The notes under the pieces were generated by a model, which was not told where the DNA came from, did no database searches, and saw nothing but the letters and a program-made list of their open reading frames with translations. The translations under genes and the position numbers were made by a program. 64,000 bases of DNA, from contig JAXOFM010000001.1 of NCBI GenBank assembly GCA_044841755.1, positions 806,001 to 870,000 of the forward strand, given 5' to 3'. Below are positions 1 through 8,478 of the stretch, piece by piece (position 1 is the stretch's first letter; each line of letters begins with the position of its first letter). This DNA is from CAZAPO01 sp044841755 (GTDB lineage Bacteria; Bacteroidota; Bacteroidia; Flavobacteriales; Flavobacteriaceae).

Positions 1-318
1 CAATTAGACGCATTTTTAGATTTTCCAACTCAAGACCCTCATGGAGATCCAATTCCCGATAAGTACGGAAACATGAAAAAGACAGATAAAGTTTTACTGT
101 CTCAAGTTGATGAGGGAGAACAATGTTTGTGTGTTGGAGTAAAGGATTCGTCGGCAACTTTTTTAAAGTATCTGGATAAGCACGGTATTTCTTTGGGCTC
201 TGAAATAAAAGTAGTTTCAAAGGAGTCCTTTGATGAATCTATGATTCTGAAAATTGCCAATAGCGAAATGACCATTTCAAAAGAAGTATCGAATAACTTA
301 TTTGTAAAAATTATATAA
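1..318 (+). CDS. DtxR/MntR-type metal-dependent regulator, C-terminal part (5' truncated by window)
   Basis: The reading frame is open from base 1, so the gene starts outside the window; the Met at 73 is internal. The first visible residues (LDAFLDFPTQDPHGDPIPD) match the end of the dimerisation domain of DtxR/MntR/IdeR repressors, where Asp/His residues bind metal. The last ~80 residues form an SH3-like FeoA-type domain, as in full-length members of the family. These proteins repress or activate metal transport genes when loaded with Mn or Fe. The stop overlaps the start of the ZIP transporter by one base (TAATG), so the regulator and its likely target are co-translated. Which metal is sensed cannot be told because the DNA-binding half is missing. 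Confidence 0.85.
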   Translation, partial: QLDAFLDFPTQDPHGDPIPDKYGNMKKTDKVLLSQVDEGEQCLCVGVKDSSATFLKYLDKHGISLGSEIKVVSKESFDESMILKIANSEMTISKEVSNNLFVKII

Positions 319-1139
319 TGGATCAAATACTAACCTATTTTGAATCAATTGACCCAATTCTAGGAGCCCTTTATGCTTCATTGTTTACCTGGATTCTTAC
401 CGCAGCAGGAGCAGCGTTGGTGTTCTTTTTTAAAGGAATGAACAGAGCAGTACTCGATGGAATGCTGGGTTTTACTGGAGGAGTCATGGTAGCTGCAAGT
501 TTCTGGAGCTTATTAGCACCAGGAATTGAAATGAGTCCTGGAGAAGGTTTTGTAAAAGTGATCCCAGCAGCAGTTGGATTTGCTTTAGGAGCGTTGTTCC
601 TATTTGGAATGGATAAAGTACTTCCCCATTTACATATTAATTTTAAGGAAAGTGAAAAGGAAGGAATTAAAACACCATGGCATAGAACAACCTTATTAGT
701 TTTAGCAATAACACTTCATAATATTCCTGAGGGATTAGCAGTAGGCGTACTTTTTGGTGGAGTAGCAGCAGGAATTCCTGAAGCAACCATTGGAGGTGCT
801 GTTGCCCTAGCACTTGGTATTGCCATTCAAAACTTTCCTGAAGGATTGGCTGTTTCGATGCCAATGCGTCGTCAAGGAGCTAGTAAGTTTAAAAGTTTTT
901 GGTACGGACAAATGTCTGCCATTGTTGAACCAGTAGCAGCTGTGGTAGGAGCTTTAGCTGTAACTTTCTTCACACCAATTTTACCATATGCACTAGCTTT
1001 TGCAGCAGGAGCAATGATATTTGTTGTAGTTGAAGAAGTAATTCCAGAAACACAAAGAGATAAATACACAGATATCGCTACCCTTGGTTTTATAGGTGGT
1101 TTTATCATCATGATGACACTTGATGTTGCTTTAGGTTAA
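318..1139 (+). CDS. ZIP family divalent metal transporter (GufA/ZupT-like)
   Basis: A 273-residue inner-membrane protein with about eight hydrophobic segments. Two signature helices are visible: HNIPEGLAVG, followed by QNFPEGLAVS, whose His/Asn/Glu residues form the binuclear metal site of ZIP carriers. A short loop with HLH and further charged residues lies between the third and fourth helices. ZIP proteins import Zn, Mn or Fe into the cytoplasm. Translational coupling to the DtxR/MntR-type regulator upstream suggests that the regulator controls this uptake. The arrangement and helix motifs fit the bacterial GufA branch. Substrate preference is inferred, not seen. Confidence 0.88.
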   Translation: MDQILTYFESIDPILGALYASLFTWILTAAGAALVFFFKGMNRAVLDGMLGFTGGVMVAASFWSLLAPGIEMSPGEGFVKVIPAAVGFALGALFLFGMDKVLPHLHINFKESEKEGIKTPWHRTTLLVLAITLHNIPEGLAVGVLFGGVAAGIPEATIGGAVALALGIAIQNFPEGLAVSMPMRRQGASKFKSFWYGQMSAIVEPVAAVVGALAVTFFTPILPYALAFAAGAMIFVVVEEVIPETQRDKYTDIATLGFIGGFIIMMTLDVALG

Positions 1140-1198
1140 ACTGTTTGAAGCGGGAAGAATTATTACTAACTTTCTAGCTTTAAACTAAACCAATAGCA

Positions 1199-3223
1199 AT
1201 GAAACGTTTTATATTATGCTGTGTAGCTGTAATGGCTATTCAGTTCACTTATTCACAAGACAAACAATCTTTTCAACCACTTGATGTTTTTCAGTTAGAG
1301 CATGCTGCCGATCCTCAAATTTCTCCTGACGGAACTCAAATTGTGTATCGCAGAAGTGGATTTGATATCATGAAAGACAGAGGTAAAGGTAACCTTTGGA
1401 TTGTCAATACAGATGGCAGTAATCATAGAAAATTAACGTCAAGAGAAGTCAGCGAAAGTGGAGCAAGATGGTCGCCTTCTGGTGATCGCATTGTTTTTAG
1501 TAGTTCAACAAATGAAGGATCAGAGATCTACATTTATTGGGTAAAGACAGCGGCTATTGCTAAGATCTCGCAATTAGAAGGTTCTCCAGGAAGCATTACG
1601 TGGTCTCCTGATGGCAAGCATTTAGCATTTACAATGTTTGTTCCTAAAGCACCTCCAGTAGTAGTGAAAGGACCAAAAAAACCGCGAGGCGCAGAATGGG
1701 CAAAACCTGCAAGAATAACAGATCGTTTAAAGCATGAGGCAGATGGTCGTGGTTACATGCCAACTGGATTTACGCATATTTTTATGATTCCTTCTCAAGG
1801 AGGAACTCCAAGACAAATAACAAGCGACAACTATAGTCATAGAGGGATTTCGTTTTCACCTAACGGAAAAGACATCTATTTTTCTTCAAACAGACATCCA
1901 GATTGGGAGTACGATTTTAGGAACAGTGAAGTGTATAAAGTAAATGTTGATATTAAAAAGATAACACAGTTAACCTCTCAACAAGGTCCAGATCACTCTC
2001 CAACCGTTTCACCAGATGGTAAAATAGTTGCATTTTTAGGCTTCAAGGATAAGGTGCAAACCTATCAAACTACAAAACTGCATTTAATGTCTACTGATGG
2101 ATCTAATCGAAAAATGATCTCTGGGAAATTAGATAGAAGTGTTTCTAGTATATCTTGGGCAAAAGATGGTAAAGGATTGTATTTTACTTATGATGACAAG
2201 GGAAATACTAAAGTTGCTTATATAAGCACAGGAGGATCAGTTAAAAAATTAGCAGATAATCTTGGAGGGAACACTATTGGAAGACCTTATGGCGGAGGTT
2301 CGTATTCGGTTGCTGATAATGGCACAATCGCTTACTCATATACTACTCCAGTACATCCTGCCGATATTGCAGTTTTGGCTGCAAAACAAAAGAATCCAAA
2401 AATCATAACCGATCTGAACTCAGATGTGCTCTCCTATAGAAATCTAAGCAAGGTAGAAGAAGTATGGTATAAAGCAACTACTGACGGAAGAGATGTTCAA
2501 GGCTGGGTTGCTTATCCACCAAATTACGATAGTTCGAAAAGTTATCCCTTGATTGTAGAAAATCATGGAGGTCCAATATCGAATTATGGTGATCGTTTTT
2601 CACCGGAAATTCAGATGTATGCTGCCGATGGTTATGTGGTGTTTTATCCAAACCCAAGAGGTAGTACAAGTTATGGTGAAGAATTTGGTAACTTATTGTA
2701 CAACAACTACCCGGGAGACGATTATCAGGACGTAATGGATGGCGTGGATCATTTGGTGAAGAATGGAATTGCTGATAATGATAATTTATTTGTTACTGGA
2801 GGTAGTGCAGGCGGAATTATGACTGCATGGATTATTGGAAAGAATAACCGTTTTAAAGCTTCTGCGGTGCATAAACCTGTAATGAACTGGATAAGTAAGA
2901 CACTTGTGGCCGATAACTATTTTGGATATGCTAACTCTCGTTATCCTGGACAACCATGGGAAAATTTTGAAGGCTACTGGAAATTCTCGCCGATATCATT
3001 GGTAGGAAATGTAGAAACACCAACGATGGTTATTGTTGGGATGGATGATCTTAGGACCCCTCCAAGCGAAGCAAAACAACTATATCACGCATTGAAACTT
3101 AGGAAAATTGAAACTGTATTAGTGGAACTACCAGGAGCTTCTCATGGTATTCAAAGAAGACCAAGTCAAATGATCAGTAAGGTGCAACACACCTTAGCTT
3201 GGTTTAATAAGTATAAAGATTAA
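1199..3223 (+). CDS. S9 family serine peptidase (prolyl oligopeptidase type), secreted
   Basis: 674 residues with a signal peptide (MKRFILCCVAVMAIQFTYSQ). The first two thirds carry repeated WSPDGK/SPNGKDIYF blocks of a TolB/DPP-like beta-propeller. The C-terminal alpha/beta-hydrolase domain has the nucleophile in GGSAGG (Ser536), the acid in GMDDLRTP (Asp617) and the base in GASHG (His649). This is the complete triad of acylaminoacyl-peptidase/DPP-type enzymes, which cleave short peptides, here probably in the periplasm. Length is normal for the family. The stop codon directly abuts the stop of the convergent FeoB-associated gene, leaving no intergenic base between them. Confidence 0.9.
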   Translation: MKRFILCCVAVMAIQFTYSQDKQSFQPLDVFQLEHAADPQISPDGTQIVYRRSGFDIMKDRGKGNLWIVNTDGSNHRKLTSREVSESGARWSPSGDRIVFSSSTNEGSEIYIYWVKTAAIAKISQLEGSPGSITWSPDGKHLAFTMFVPKAPPVVVKGPKKPRGAEWAKPARITDRLKHEADGRGYMPTGFTHIFMIPSQGGTPRQITSDNYSHRGISFSPNGKDIYFSSNRHPDWEYDFRNSEVYKVNVDIKKITQLTSQQGPDHSPTVSPDGKIVAFLGFKDKVQTYQTTKLHLMSTDGSNRKMISGKLDRSVSSISWAKDGKGLYFTYDDKGNTKVAYISTGGSVKKLADNLGGNTIGRPYGGGSYSVADNGTIAYSYTTPVHPADIAVLAAKQKNPKIITDLNSDVLSYRNLSKVEEVWYKATTDGRDVQGWVAYPPNYDSSKSYPLIVENHGGPISNYGDRFSPEIQMYAADGYVVFYPNPRGSTSYGEEFGNLLYNNYPGDDYQDVMDGVDHLVKNGIADNDNLFVTGGSAGGIMTAWIIGKNNRFKASAVHKPVMNWISKTLVADNYFGYANSRYPGQPWENFEGYWKFSPISLVGNVETPTMVIVGMDDLRTPPSEAKQLYHALKLRKIETVLVELPGASHGIQRRPSQMISKVQHTLAWFNKYKD

Positions 3224-3358
3224 TTAACATCCACAGCCATCATTCCCACAAGGTTTGGTGGCTTTTTTCTTTGGAGTCCAAATAAACTTTCGCACCAAAA
3301 ACCCAACAGCGATTGCAACTGTAATGATAACTAATATGGTTTGAATGGTGTTATTCAT
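3224..3358 (-). CDS. FeoB-associated Cys-rich mini membrane protein
   Basis: A 44-codon gene. The translation starts MNNTIQTILVIITVAIAV, has one membrane helix (about residues 7-23), a basic stretch (RKFIWTPKKKATK) and ends CGNDGCGC. This layout matches the small Cys-rich proteins encoded after feoB in many Bacteroidota (FeoB-associated Cys-rich membrane protein family), thought to replace FeoC. Its ATG begins at the base following the feoB stop codon, so it should be translated from the feoAB mRNA. The Cys cluster could bind iron or an Fe-S cluster; that is inference. Confidence 0.85.
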   Translation of the reverse strand: MNNTIQTILVIITVAIAVGFLVRKFIWTPKKKATKPCGNDGCGC

Positions 3359-5458
3359 TTATTTTAAAAATTGAAAAGCTATTAGAGCAGCTACATAAGC
3401 AATTGTGGTCATTCCAATTAACTGAATCATTGGCCATTTCCAGCTATTTGTTTCTCGTTTAACAATAGCTAATGTACTCATGCACTGCATTGCAAAAGCA
3501 TAGAACAAAAGTAATGATATTCCAGATGCTAAGGTGAACACCTTACTTCCGTCGCTATAGGTTTCAGCTGCCATTCTACTTTTAATAGTGTCTTCGTCCT
3601 CATCGTCATTAGCACTCCCAACGCTGTAGATTGTTGCTAATGTTCCCACAAACACTTCACGAGCTGCAAAGGAGGTGACCAAACCAATACCTATTTTCCA
3701 ATCGTACCCAAGAGGTTTAATAACTGGCTCAAGTGTTTTTCCAACAATTCCTATATAAGAGTGTTCCAACTTATAAGAAGCTACTTTATCATCAAATTCG
3801 GTTTCAGAAATATTAGGGAATTCGGTTTCTACAATAGTTTCAGCATTGTTAAAGTCTTCTCCTGGTCCATATGAAGCTAACACCCAGAGAATAATAGAAA
3901 TAGCTAGAATGATCTTACCAGCTTCAAACACAAAGGTTTTCGTCTTTTCTATAACTGTAATCATCACATTTTTGAAGAGTGGGACCTTATAACTTGGCAT
4001 CTCAATAATAAAGAAAGATCGCTTTCTAATTTTCAAAATTTTATCGAGAATATATGCAGCAAAAACAGCTGCAGCAAAACCTAAAACATACAATCCCATT
4101 AAAGTAAGTCCTTGATAGCTAAAACCAAGAATACTTCCTTCAGGAATAACTAATGCAATAAGTATAAGATAGACAGGAAGTCTGGCAGAACAAGTTGTAA
4201 ACGGAGTTACCATTATGGTAATAAGACGTTCTTTCCAACTTTCAATATTTCTGGTTGCCATTACTGCTGGAATGGCGCAAGCAGTACCTGATATTAATGG
4301 AACTACGCTCTTTCCGCTTAAACCAAAACGACGCATAATTTTATCCATAAGGAACACTACACGACTCATGTATCCACTTTCCTCTAAAATCGATATAAAC
4401 AAGAACAAAAAGGCAATTTGAGGAATAAAGATGACCACACCGCCAATTCCTGCTATAATTCCGTCTGCAAGTAAGCTGGTAAATACTCCTGGAGGTAAGG
4501 TGTCATTTACCCAATTGGCTAAAGCAGCAGTTTGGGCATCAATAAAGTCCATGGGTACGGTTGCCCAATCGTAAATGGCTTGAAAGATGAGGAGCAGAAT
4601 CATAAAAAAGATAACATAGCCCCATACCTTGTGCGTTAATATACGATCTAACCTACTTCTTAAATCTTTTGCTTTTGAATGATCAATGCTTAGCCCTTCT
4701 TTAAGTACATTATTGATGAACTGATAACGTTTTATGGTTTCCTTTTGCTGAAGACGTTTTATTTCAGCATCAGATTTTGTTCTGAAAGAAGAAATATCTG
4801 GAGCATTTCTTGACACTTTCCCAAAATTCACATCTTGACAGATCACCAACCAAAGCTTGTAAACATCTTGTTTAGGAAACGCCTTTTGTAAGGAATCGAA
4901 ATAAGGTTTATCAATAGAAGAAGCATCTAAACAAGGTTCTGAAGAAAGTTGACGATGATTTTCAATGAGTGCTTTCAAATCATCTATTCCCTCATTTTTT
5001 CTGGTACTTATTAATGCAATCTTAGTTTTTAACTGTTCTTCTAAATGAGGAATATTTAACGAAATTCCTTTTCGTTCCATTATATCGGCCATATTAATAA
5101 CCAGGACAGATGGAATTTGCATGTCCTTGATCTGTGTAAAGAGTAATAGGTTACGCTTTAAGTTCTCAACATCAGTAACAATGACAGCAACGTCAGGGAA
5201 ATCTTTATCATTTTTATTTAAGAGAAGCTCTACTACCACATTCTCATCCATAGAAGAAGCATTGATGCTATAAGTTCCAGGAAGATCAATGATATGTGCT
5301 TTAACTCCTCTTGATAGTTTACAGACACCCTGTTTTTTATCTACAGTAATTCCCGGATAGTTTCCAACTTTTTGGTTTAAACCTGTGAGTGCATTGAAAA
5401 CAGAAGTTTTTCCCGTATTCGGATTTCCAATAAGCGCAACATTAATTTGTTTACTCAT
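3359..5458 (-). CDS. feoB: Ferrous iron transporter B
   Basis: 699 residues. The N-terminal G domain has the P-loop GNPNTGKT (residues 11-18) and DLPGTYS (G3). It is followed by a helical linker and a polytopic membrane domain with Gate motifs such as SGTACAIPAVMATR and CSARLPVYL, the conserved Cys regions of FeoB. FeoB imports Fe(II) across the inner membrane with GTP hydrolysis gating transport. The gene starts inside the last codons of feoA (8-base overlap) and is followed immediately by the Cys-rich mini-protein. Length is typical of the Bacteroidota form. Confidence 0.96.
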   Translation of the reverse strand: MSKQINVALIGNPNTGKTSVFNALTGLNQKVGNYPGITVDKKQGVCKLSRGVKAHIIDLPGTYSINASSMDENVVVELLLNKNDKDFPDVAVIVTDVENLKRNLLLFTQIKDMQIPSVLVINMADIMERKGISLNIPHLEEQLKTKIALISTRKNEGIDDLKALIENHRQLSSEPCLDASSIDKPYFDSLQKAFPKQDVYKLWLVICQDVNFGKVSRNAPDISSFRTKSDAEIKRLQQKETIKRYQFINNVLKEGLSIDHSKAKDLRSRLDRILTHKVWGYVIFFMILLLIFQAIYDWATVPMDFIDAQTAALANWVNDTLPPGVFTSLLADGIIAGIGGVVIFIPQIAFLFLFISILEESGYMSRVVFLMDKIMRRFGLSGKSVVPLISGTACAIPAVMATRNIESWKERLITIMVTPFTTCSARLPVYLILIALVIPEGSILGFSYQGLTLMGLYVLGFAAAVFAAYILDKILKIRKRSFFIIEMPSYKVPLFKNVMITVIEKTKTFVFEAGKIILAISIILWVLASYGPGEDFNNAETIVETEFPNISETEFDDKVASYKLEHSYIGIVGKTLEPVIKPLGYDWKIGIGLVTSFAAREVFVGTLATIYSVGSANDDEDEDTIKSRMAAETYSDGSKVFTLASGISLLLFYAFAMQCMSTLAIVKRETNSWKWPMIQLIGMTTIAYVAALIAFQFLK

Positions 5459-5684
5459 CTACTTTTTCAATTAAAATTAATGCCGCAGTTTCTTTTCTGA
5501 TCGCTAAATGACTTCCATTAATGTTGAGGTATATAGGATCTGAAAAAGGAGCTATTTGTATGAGCTCTACTTCATTTCCCGGCAAACATCCCATTTCTAA
5601 AAGTTTTATTGGAATTGCATCAGAAGAACTGTCGGTGATAATTCCGCGTTCCCCTTTTTTAAGATCTGCAATTGTGAAAGCCAT
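5451..5684 (-). CDS. feoA: Ferrous iron transport protein A
   Basis: A 77-residue SH3-like cytoplasmic protein. The pattern LKKGERGIITD, then LLEMGCLPGNEVELI, then ATRKE-like IRKETAALILIE is the normal FeoA fold. It is thought to act on the G domain of FeoB. It is first in the feoA-feoB-mini-protein operon and overlaps feoB by eight bases. A TACTTTTG promoter box lies 27 bases upstream of the start. A similar domain ends the regulator at the left edge of the window, but that one is fused to a repressor. Confidence 0.93.
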   Translation of the reverse strand: MAFTIADLKKGERGIITDSSSDAIPIKLLEMGCLPGNEVELIQIAPFSDPIYLNINGSHLAIRKETAALILIEKVDE

Positions 5685-5710
5685 TCTTATTTAGATTGAT
5701 TTTAAAGAAG

Positions 5711-5718
5711 CAAAAGTA
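5711..5718 (-). promoter_or_regulatory. Promoter -7 box of the feo operon
   Basis: Read on the minus strand this is TACTTTTG, a match to the Bacteroidota -7 consensus TAnnTTTG, 26 bases before the feoA ATG. It lies just beyond the stop of the SCO gene. No clear -33 TTTG is visible at the expected distance. Confidence 0.55.
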
Positions 5719-5728
5719 GTAAAAACTA

Positions 5729-6403
5729 TCAGTCTTTATAAGATGCTTTTAAGGTTTTTATATCGTTGATAAGTCTTTCAATCTCTTCTAGATTCGTACC
5801 ATCGTAAAACCCTCTTATTTGACGCTCTTTATCAACCAACATAAAATTTTCGGTATGAATCATATCAAAAGGGCCACCATCACCATCATCTTTAACAGCT
5901 AAATACGATTTTCTGGCAAGTTCATAGATCTGCTTTTTATCTCCAGTTACTAAATTCCACTTTGAAGCATTTACATTTTTTTCCTTCGCATATCGTTTTA
6001 ATTGCGCCACAGTGTCAATTTCTGGAGTTACCGAATGTGACAACAACATAACTTCCTTATCGGTAATAAACTCTTTTTGAACAAGATGCATGTTCTTTGT
6101 CATGATAGGACAGATAGTTTGACAGGTGGTAAAGAAAAAATCGGCTACATATATCTTGTCCTCGTAATCTCTTTGCGTAATGTTTTTTCCATTTTGATTT
6201 ATTAAACTAAAATCGGCAATCTTATGGTATTTCTTTTGGTGCTGAATGGTGGTATCAACTAATTCGGTACTCACGTGTGCAGGCTGGTATACGGGAAGAA
6301 CTTTTTTAGGCTTTAATATGGAATAGAATATTGAAATTATGATTATTGATAATATCAATAAGCTTATACCGAAGAATTTAAATTTCTTAAAAAAGGATAA
6401 CAT
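5729..6403 (-). CDS. SCO1/SenC family copper chaperone, membrane anchored
   Basis: 224 residues with one N-terminal membrane helix (about 10-30) and a thioredoxin-like periplasmic domain. The copper/redox motif TTCQTICP gives Cys94 and Cys98, and the distal ligand His183 is in MIHTENFML; all three conserved SCO ligands are present. SCO proteins deliver copper to the CuA site of cytochrome oxidase or act as thiol-disulfide reductases. It lies upstream of feoAB on the same strand but has its own putative promoter at 6426-6433, and a promoter-like box separates it from feoA. Confidence 0.92.
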   Translation of the reverse strand: MLSFFKKFKFFGISLLILSIIIISIFYSILKPKKVLPVYQPAHVSTELVDTTIQHQKKYHKIADFSLINQNGKNITQRDYEDKIYVADFFFTTCQTICPIMTKNMHLVQKEFITDKEVMLLSHSVTPEIDTVAQLKRYAKEKNVNASKWNLVTGDKKQIYELARKSYLAVKDDGDGGPFDMIHTENFMLVDKERQIRGFYDGTNLEEIERLINDIKTLKASYKD

Positions 6404-6425
6404 TAATCAGTTTCAAATTTGAGCA

Positions 6426-6433
6426 CAAAAATA
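6426..6433 (-). promoter_or_regulatory. Promoter -7 box of the SCO gene
   Basis: On the minus strand TATTTTTG, matching TAnnTTTG, 22 bases upstream of the SCO ATG, in the divergent spacer shared with rseP. Confidence 0.5.
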
Positions 6434-6529
6434 CGACACAAACTTGAAATGAACTTATAAATAATACTTAAAACTAAACTCAAACGTTAAACAGAAACTA
6501 ATAAGTTTTATAATATTCTTTTAAAGTTT

Positions 6530-6537
6530 TACTTTTG
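6530..6537 (+). promoter_or_regulatory. Promoter -7 box of rseP
   Basis: TACTTTTG, an exact TAnnTTTG match, 30 bases before the rseP ATG. It lies in the 164-base divergent region between the SCO gene and rseP. Confidence 0.55.
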
Positions 6538-6567
6538 CCGATTATAAAAAATACTGATTAGAGATAG

Positions 6568-7908
6568 ATGGAGTTTGTTATTAAGATTTCTCAATTTTTA
6601 CTAAGCCTTTCATTACTTATAGTTTTACATGAGTTAGGGCACTTTATTCCTGCAAAAGCTTTTAAGACTAGAGTAGAAAAATTCTACTTGTTTTTTGATA
6701 TAAAGTATTCATTATTCAAGAAGAAAATTGGAGAAACTGTTTATGGTATTGGCTGGCTACCATTAGGAGGTTATGTAAAGATCTCAGGAATGATCGATGA
6801 GAGTATGGACAAGGAGCAGATGGCGCAACCACCAAAACCTTGGGAGTTTAGATCGAAACCAAGTTGGCAGCGATTAATAATCATGCTTGGGGGAGTTACG
6901 GTTAACTTTATTCTTGCAGCCATCATTTATATTTTCATGGCGTTTGGATATGGAGATGTTGATATTTCTAACGATAGTGTTAAGGATGGTTATTTAGTAG
7001 AAAATCCCTTATTAAACGAATTAGGACTACAAACGGGAGATAAGATTTTAGCAATAAATGAATATGAGATTGTTAATTTTTCAGATCTTAAAAAATATTT
7101 TCTTGAAGCTCAGGTAATTTCTATTGAAAGAGATGGAGTAAAACAAGAAATACAATTACCAGAAGATTTTTTAGGAAAGTTAAGTACAAGTAAGAGCAGA
7201 GGGTTCTTCGAACTAAGATATCCATTTGTTATTGGAAGTGTTTCAGACTCTTCGTTAAATGTTGGAGCTGGATTGGAAAAAGGTGATGTTTTTAGAACTA
7301 TAAATGGTCAAGAACTTAAATACTTTGATGAGTTAGCAGGGCGATTAGCTGAGCTTAAGGGACAATCAATTCAAGCAGAATTGTTGCGTGGTGACGAAAC
7401 TATCTCTAAAACACTTCAGGTAGATGATAATGGCAAGCTAGGTATTTATGCTGGAGGTTCCTACAGTGACATTGAAAGGCTTGGATATTATAATATAATT
7501 GAAAAACAATATACGTTTGGTGAAAGTATTGGAGTTGGTCTTACAAGATTTACATCTCAGATTGCATCTTACTGGACACAGTTGAAACTTATCTTTACAC
7601 CAAGCACAGGGGCTTACAAAGGTGTAGGTGGATTTAAAGCAATATTCGACATTTTTCCAGACTCATGGAGCTGGCAGTCTTTCTGGAATATTACCGCATT
7701 CTTATCCATTATGTTGGGTGTATTAAACCTATTGCCAATTCCTGCTTTAGATGGAGGGCATGTGATGTTCTTGTTATATGAAATGGTATCTGGAAGAAAA
7801 CCTGGAGATAAGTTTATGGAGTATGCACAAATGGTAGGATTCTTTATCTTAATTGCTCTGGTGTTATTTGCCAATGGTAACGATATTTTCAAGGCTATTT
7901 TTAATTAA
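6568..7908 (+). CDS. rseP: RIP metalloprotease RseP (site-2 protease, M50)
   Basis: 446 residues. The zinc motif HELGH is at 21-25 in the first membrane helix. The second motif NLLPIPALDGGH, near residue 390, supplies the third ligand Asp. A PDZ region lies between (about 150-290; GLQTGDKILAIN and GLEKGDVFRTINGQ are two PDZ-like repeats). RseP cuts membrane helices of anti-sigma factors and remnant signal peptides. It is a single gene with its own promoter, followed by tRNA-Asn. All catalytic residues are visible. Confidence 0.95.
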   Translation: MEFVIKISQFLLSLSLLIVLHELGHFIPAKAFKTRVEKFYLFFDIKYSLFKKKIGETVYGIGWLPLGGYVKISGMIDESMDKEQMAQPPKPWEFRSKPSWQRLIIMLGGVTVNFILAAIIYIFMAFGYGDVDISNDSVKDGYLVENPLLNELGLQTGDKILAINEYEIVNFSDLKKYFLEAQVISIERDGVKQEIQLPEDFLGKLSTSKSRGFFELRYPFVIGSVSDSSLNVGAGLEKGDVFRTINGQELKYFDELAGRLAELKGQSIQAELLRGDETISKTLQVDDNGKLGIYAGGSYSDIERLGYYNIIEKQYTFGESIGVGLTRFTSQIASYWTQLKLIFTPSTGAYKGVGGFKAIFDIFPDSWSWQSFWNITAFLSIMLGVLNLLPIPALDGGHVMFLLYEMVSGRKPGDKFMEYAQMVGFFILIALVLFANGNDIFKAIFN

Positions 7909-7925
7909 AAATTTTAATTATAGTG

Positions 7926-7956
7926 TTTGCAGAGAGTAAAAAATAATATATATTTG
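7926..7956 (+). promoter_or_regulatory. Promoter of tRNA-Asn (TTTG-N19-TATATTTG)
   Basis: TTTG at 7926-7929 and TATATTTG at 7949-7956 are separated by 19 bases. This is a textbook Bacteroidota -33/-7 pair ending 21 bases before the mature tRNA. Confidence 0.75.
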
Positions 7957-7977
7957 CCCACTCTTTAAGAGAAACAC

Positions 7978-8051
7978 TCCTCCTTAGCTCAGTTGGTTAG
8001 AGCATCTGACTGTTAATCAGAGGGTCCTTGGTTCGAGTCCAAGAGGGGGAG
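7978..8051 (+). tRNA. tRNA-Asn (anticodon GTT)
   Basis: A full cloverleaf can be drawn. The acceptor TCCTCCT pairs with AGGGGGA, the D-arm is GCTC/GAGC, the anticodon stem TCTGA/TCAGA encloses loop CTGTTAA (anticodon GTT), and the T-arm CTTGG/CCAAG encloses TTCGAGT. The discriminator base is G and CCA is not fully encoded. Its 3' end is repeated three times downstream, making it the attachment target of the accessory region. The rseP gene lies upstream on the same strand. Confidence 0.97.
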
Positions 8052-8060
8052 CAACCTAAC

Positions 8061-8091
8061 AAAAGTTCAACAGAAATGTTGGACTTTTTTT
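8061..8091 (+). terminator. Terminator of tRNA-Asn
   Basis: Stem AAGTTCAACA / TGTTGGACTT with a GAAA tetraloop and a run of seven T. The same hairpin is duplicated at 17669-17699 together with the tRNA 3' end. Confidence 0.85.
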
Positions 8092-8121
8092 GTGTCCAAA
8101 ACTCACCTTTTAGAATTTCAG

Positions 8122-8160
8122 TATCTTTAGAATCAACTAACTTCTTACGATTAGAATAAA
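8122..8160 (+). pseudogene. Promoter box plus decayed DUF6090 start (relic)
   Basis: TATCTTTA at 8122-8129 is followed by a leader resembling that of the intact DUF6090 genes (ACTTCTT just before the start). The start itself has changed: ACGATTAGAATAAAG replaces ATGATTAAATTCTTT. I read this as the 5' end of a lost DUF6090 gene whose promoter may now serve the small protein at 8192. Confidence 0.55.
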
Positions 8161-8191
8161 GCTAACGCAAGAACTTTGAACTCAATAACTA

Positions 8192-8446
8192 ATGAAAAAT
8201 AACTCGACTAAACTAATAAGTGGCTTCAGTACCAGCTGTGCAATGGGAATTATTGGGATGTTCATTGGTGGATTTATTGGAGCTAGTGCAGGGTGGAATA
8301 TTGGTGTTCAGAATGGTTATCGGGCTGGTGATTCCATTTTAGCTGTTATTGATGCTGCTGGAGGTCTTCTTGTTGGAGCGGTTGCAGGACTAATTATTGG
8401 AGTAGTATTAAATCTAATCTTAATACTTCTCAAAAATCGCAAGTAA
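8192..8446 (+). CDS. Small Gly-rich membrane protein, unknown function
   Basis: 84 residues with two long hydrophobic Gly/Ala-rich segments (about 14-36 and 52-78) joined by a short polar loop (NGYRAGD), ending in KNRK. The GxxxG-like spacing suggests tightly packed helices. No family is recognised. It sits directly after tRNA-Asn and a decayed DUF6090 start, as the first gene of the accessory region, and no terminator separates it from the DUF6090 gene 32 bases later. The start was chosen as the only early ATG. Confidence 0.6.
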   Translation: MKNNSTKLISGFSTSCAMGIIGMFIGGFIGASAGWNIGVQNGYRAGDSILAVIDAAGGLLVGAVAGLIIGVVLNLILILLKNRK

Positions 8447-8452
8447 ATCTAG

Positions 8453-8460
8453 TATCTTTA
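8453..8460 (+). promoter_or_regulatory. TATCTTTA promoter box of the first intact DUF6090 gene
   Basis: TATCTTTA lies 18 bases before the ATG at 8479, in the position seen for the other DUF6090 genes. Confidence 0.5.
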
Positions 8461-8478
8461 GATACCACCCAATTTCTT

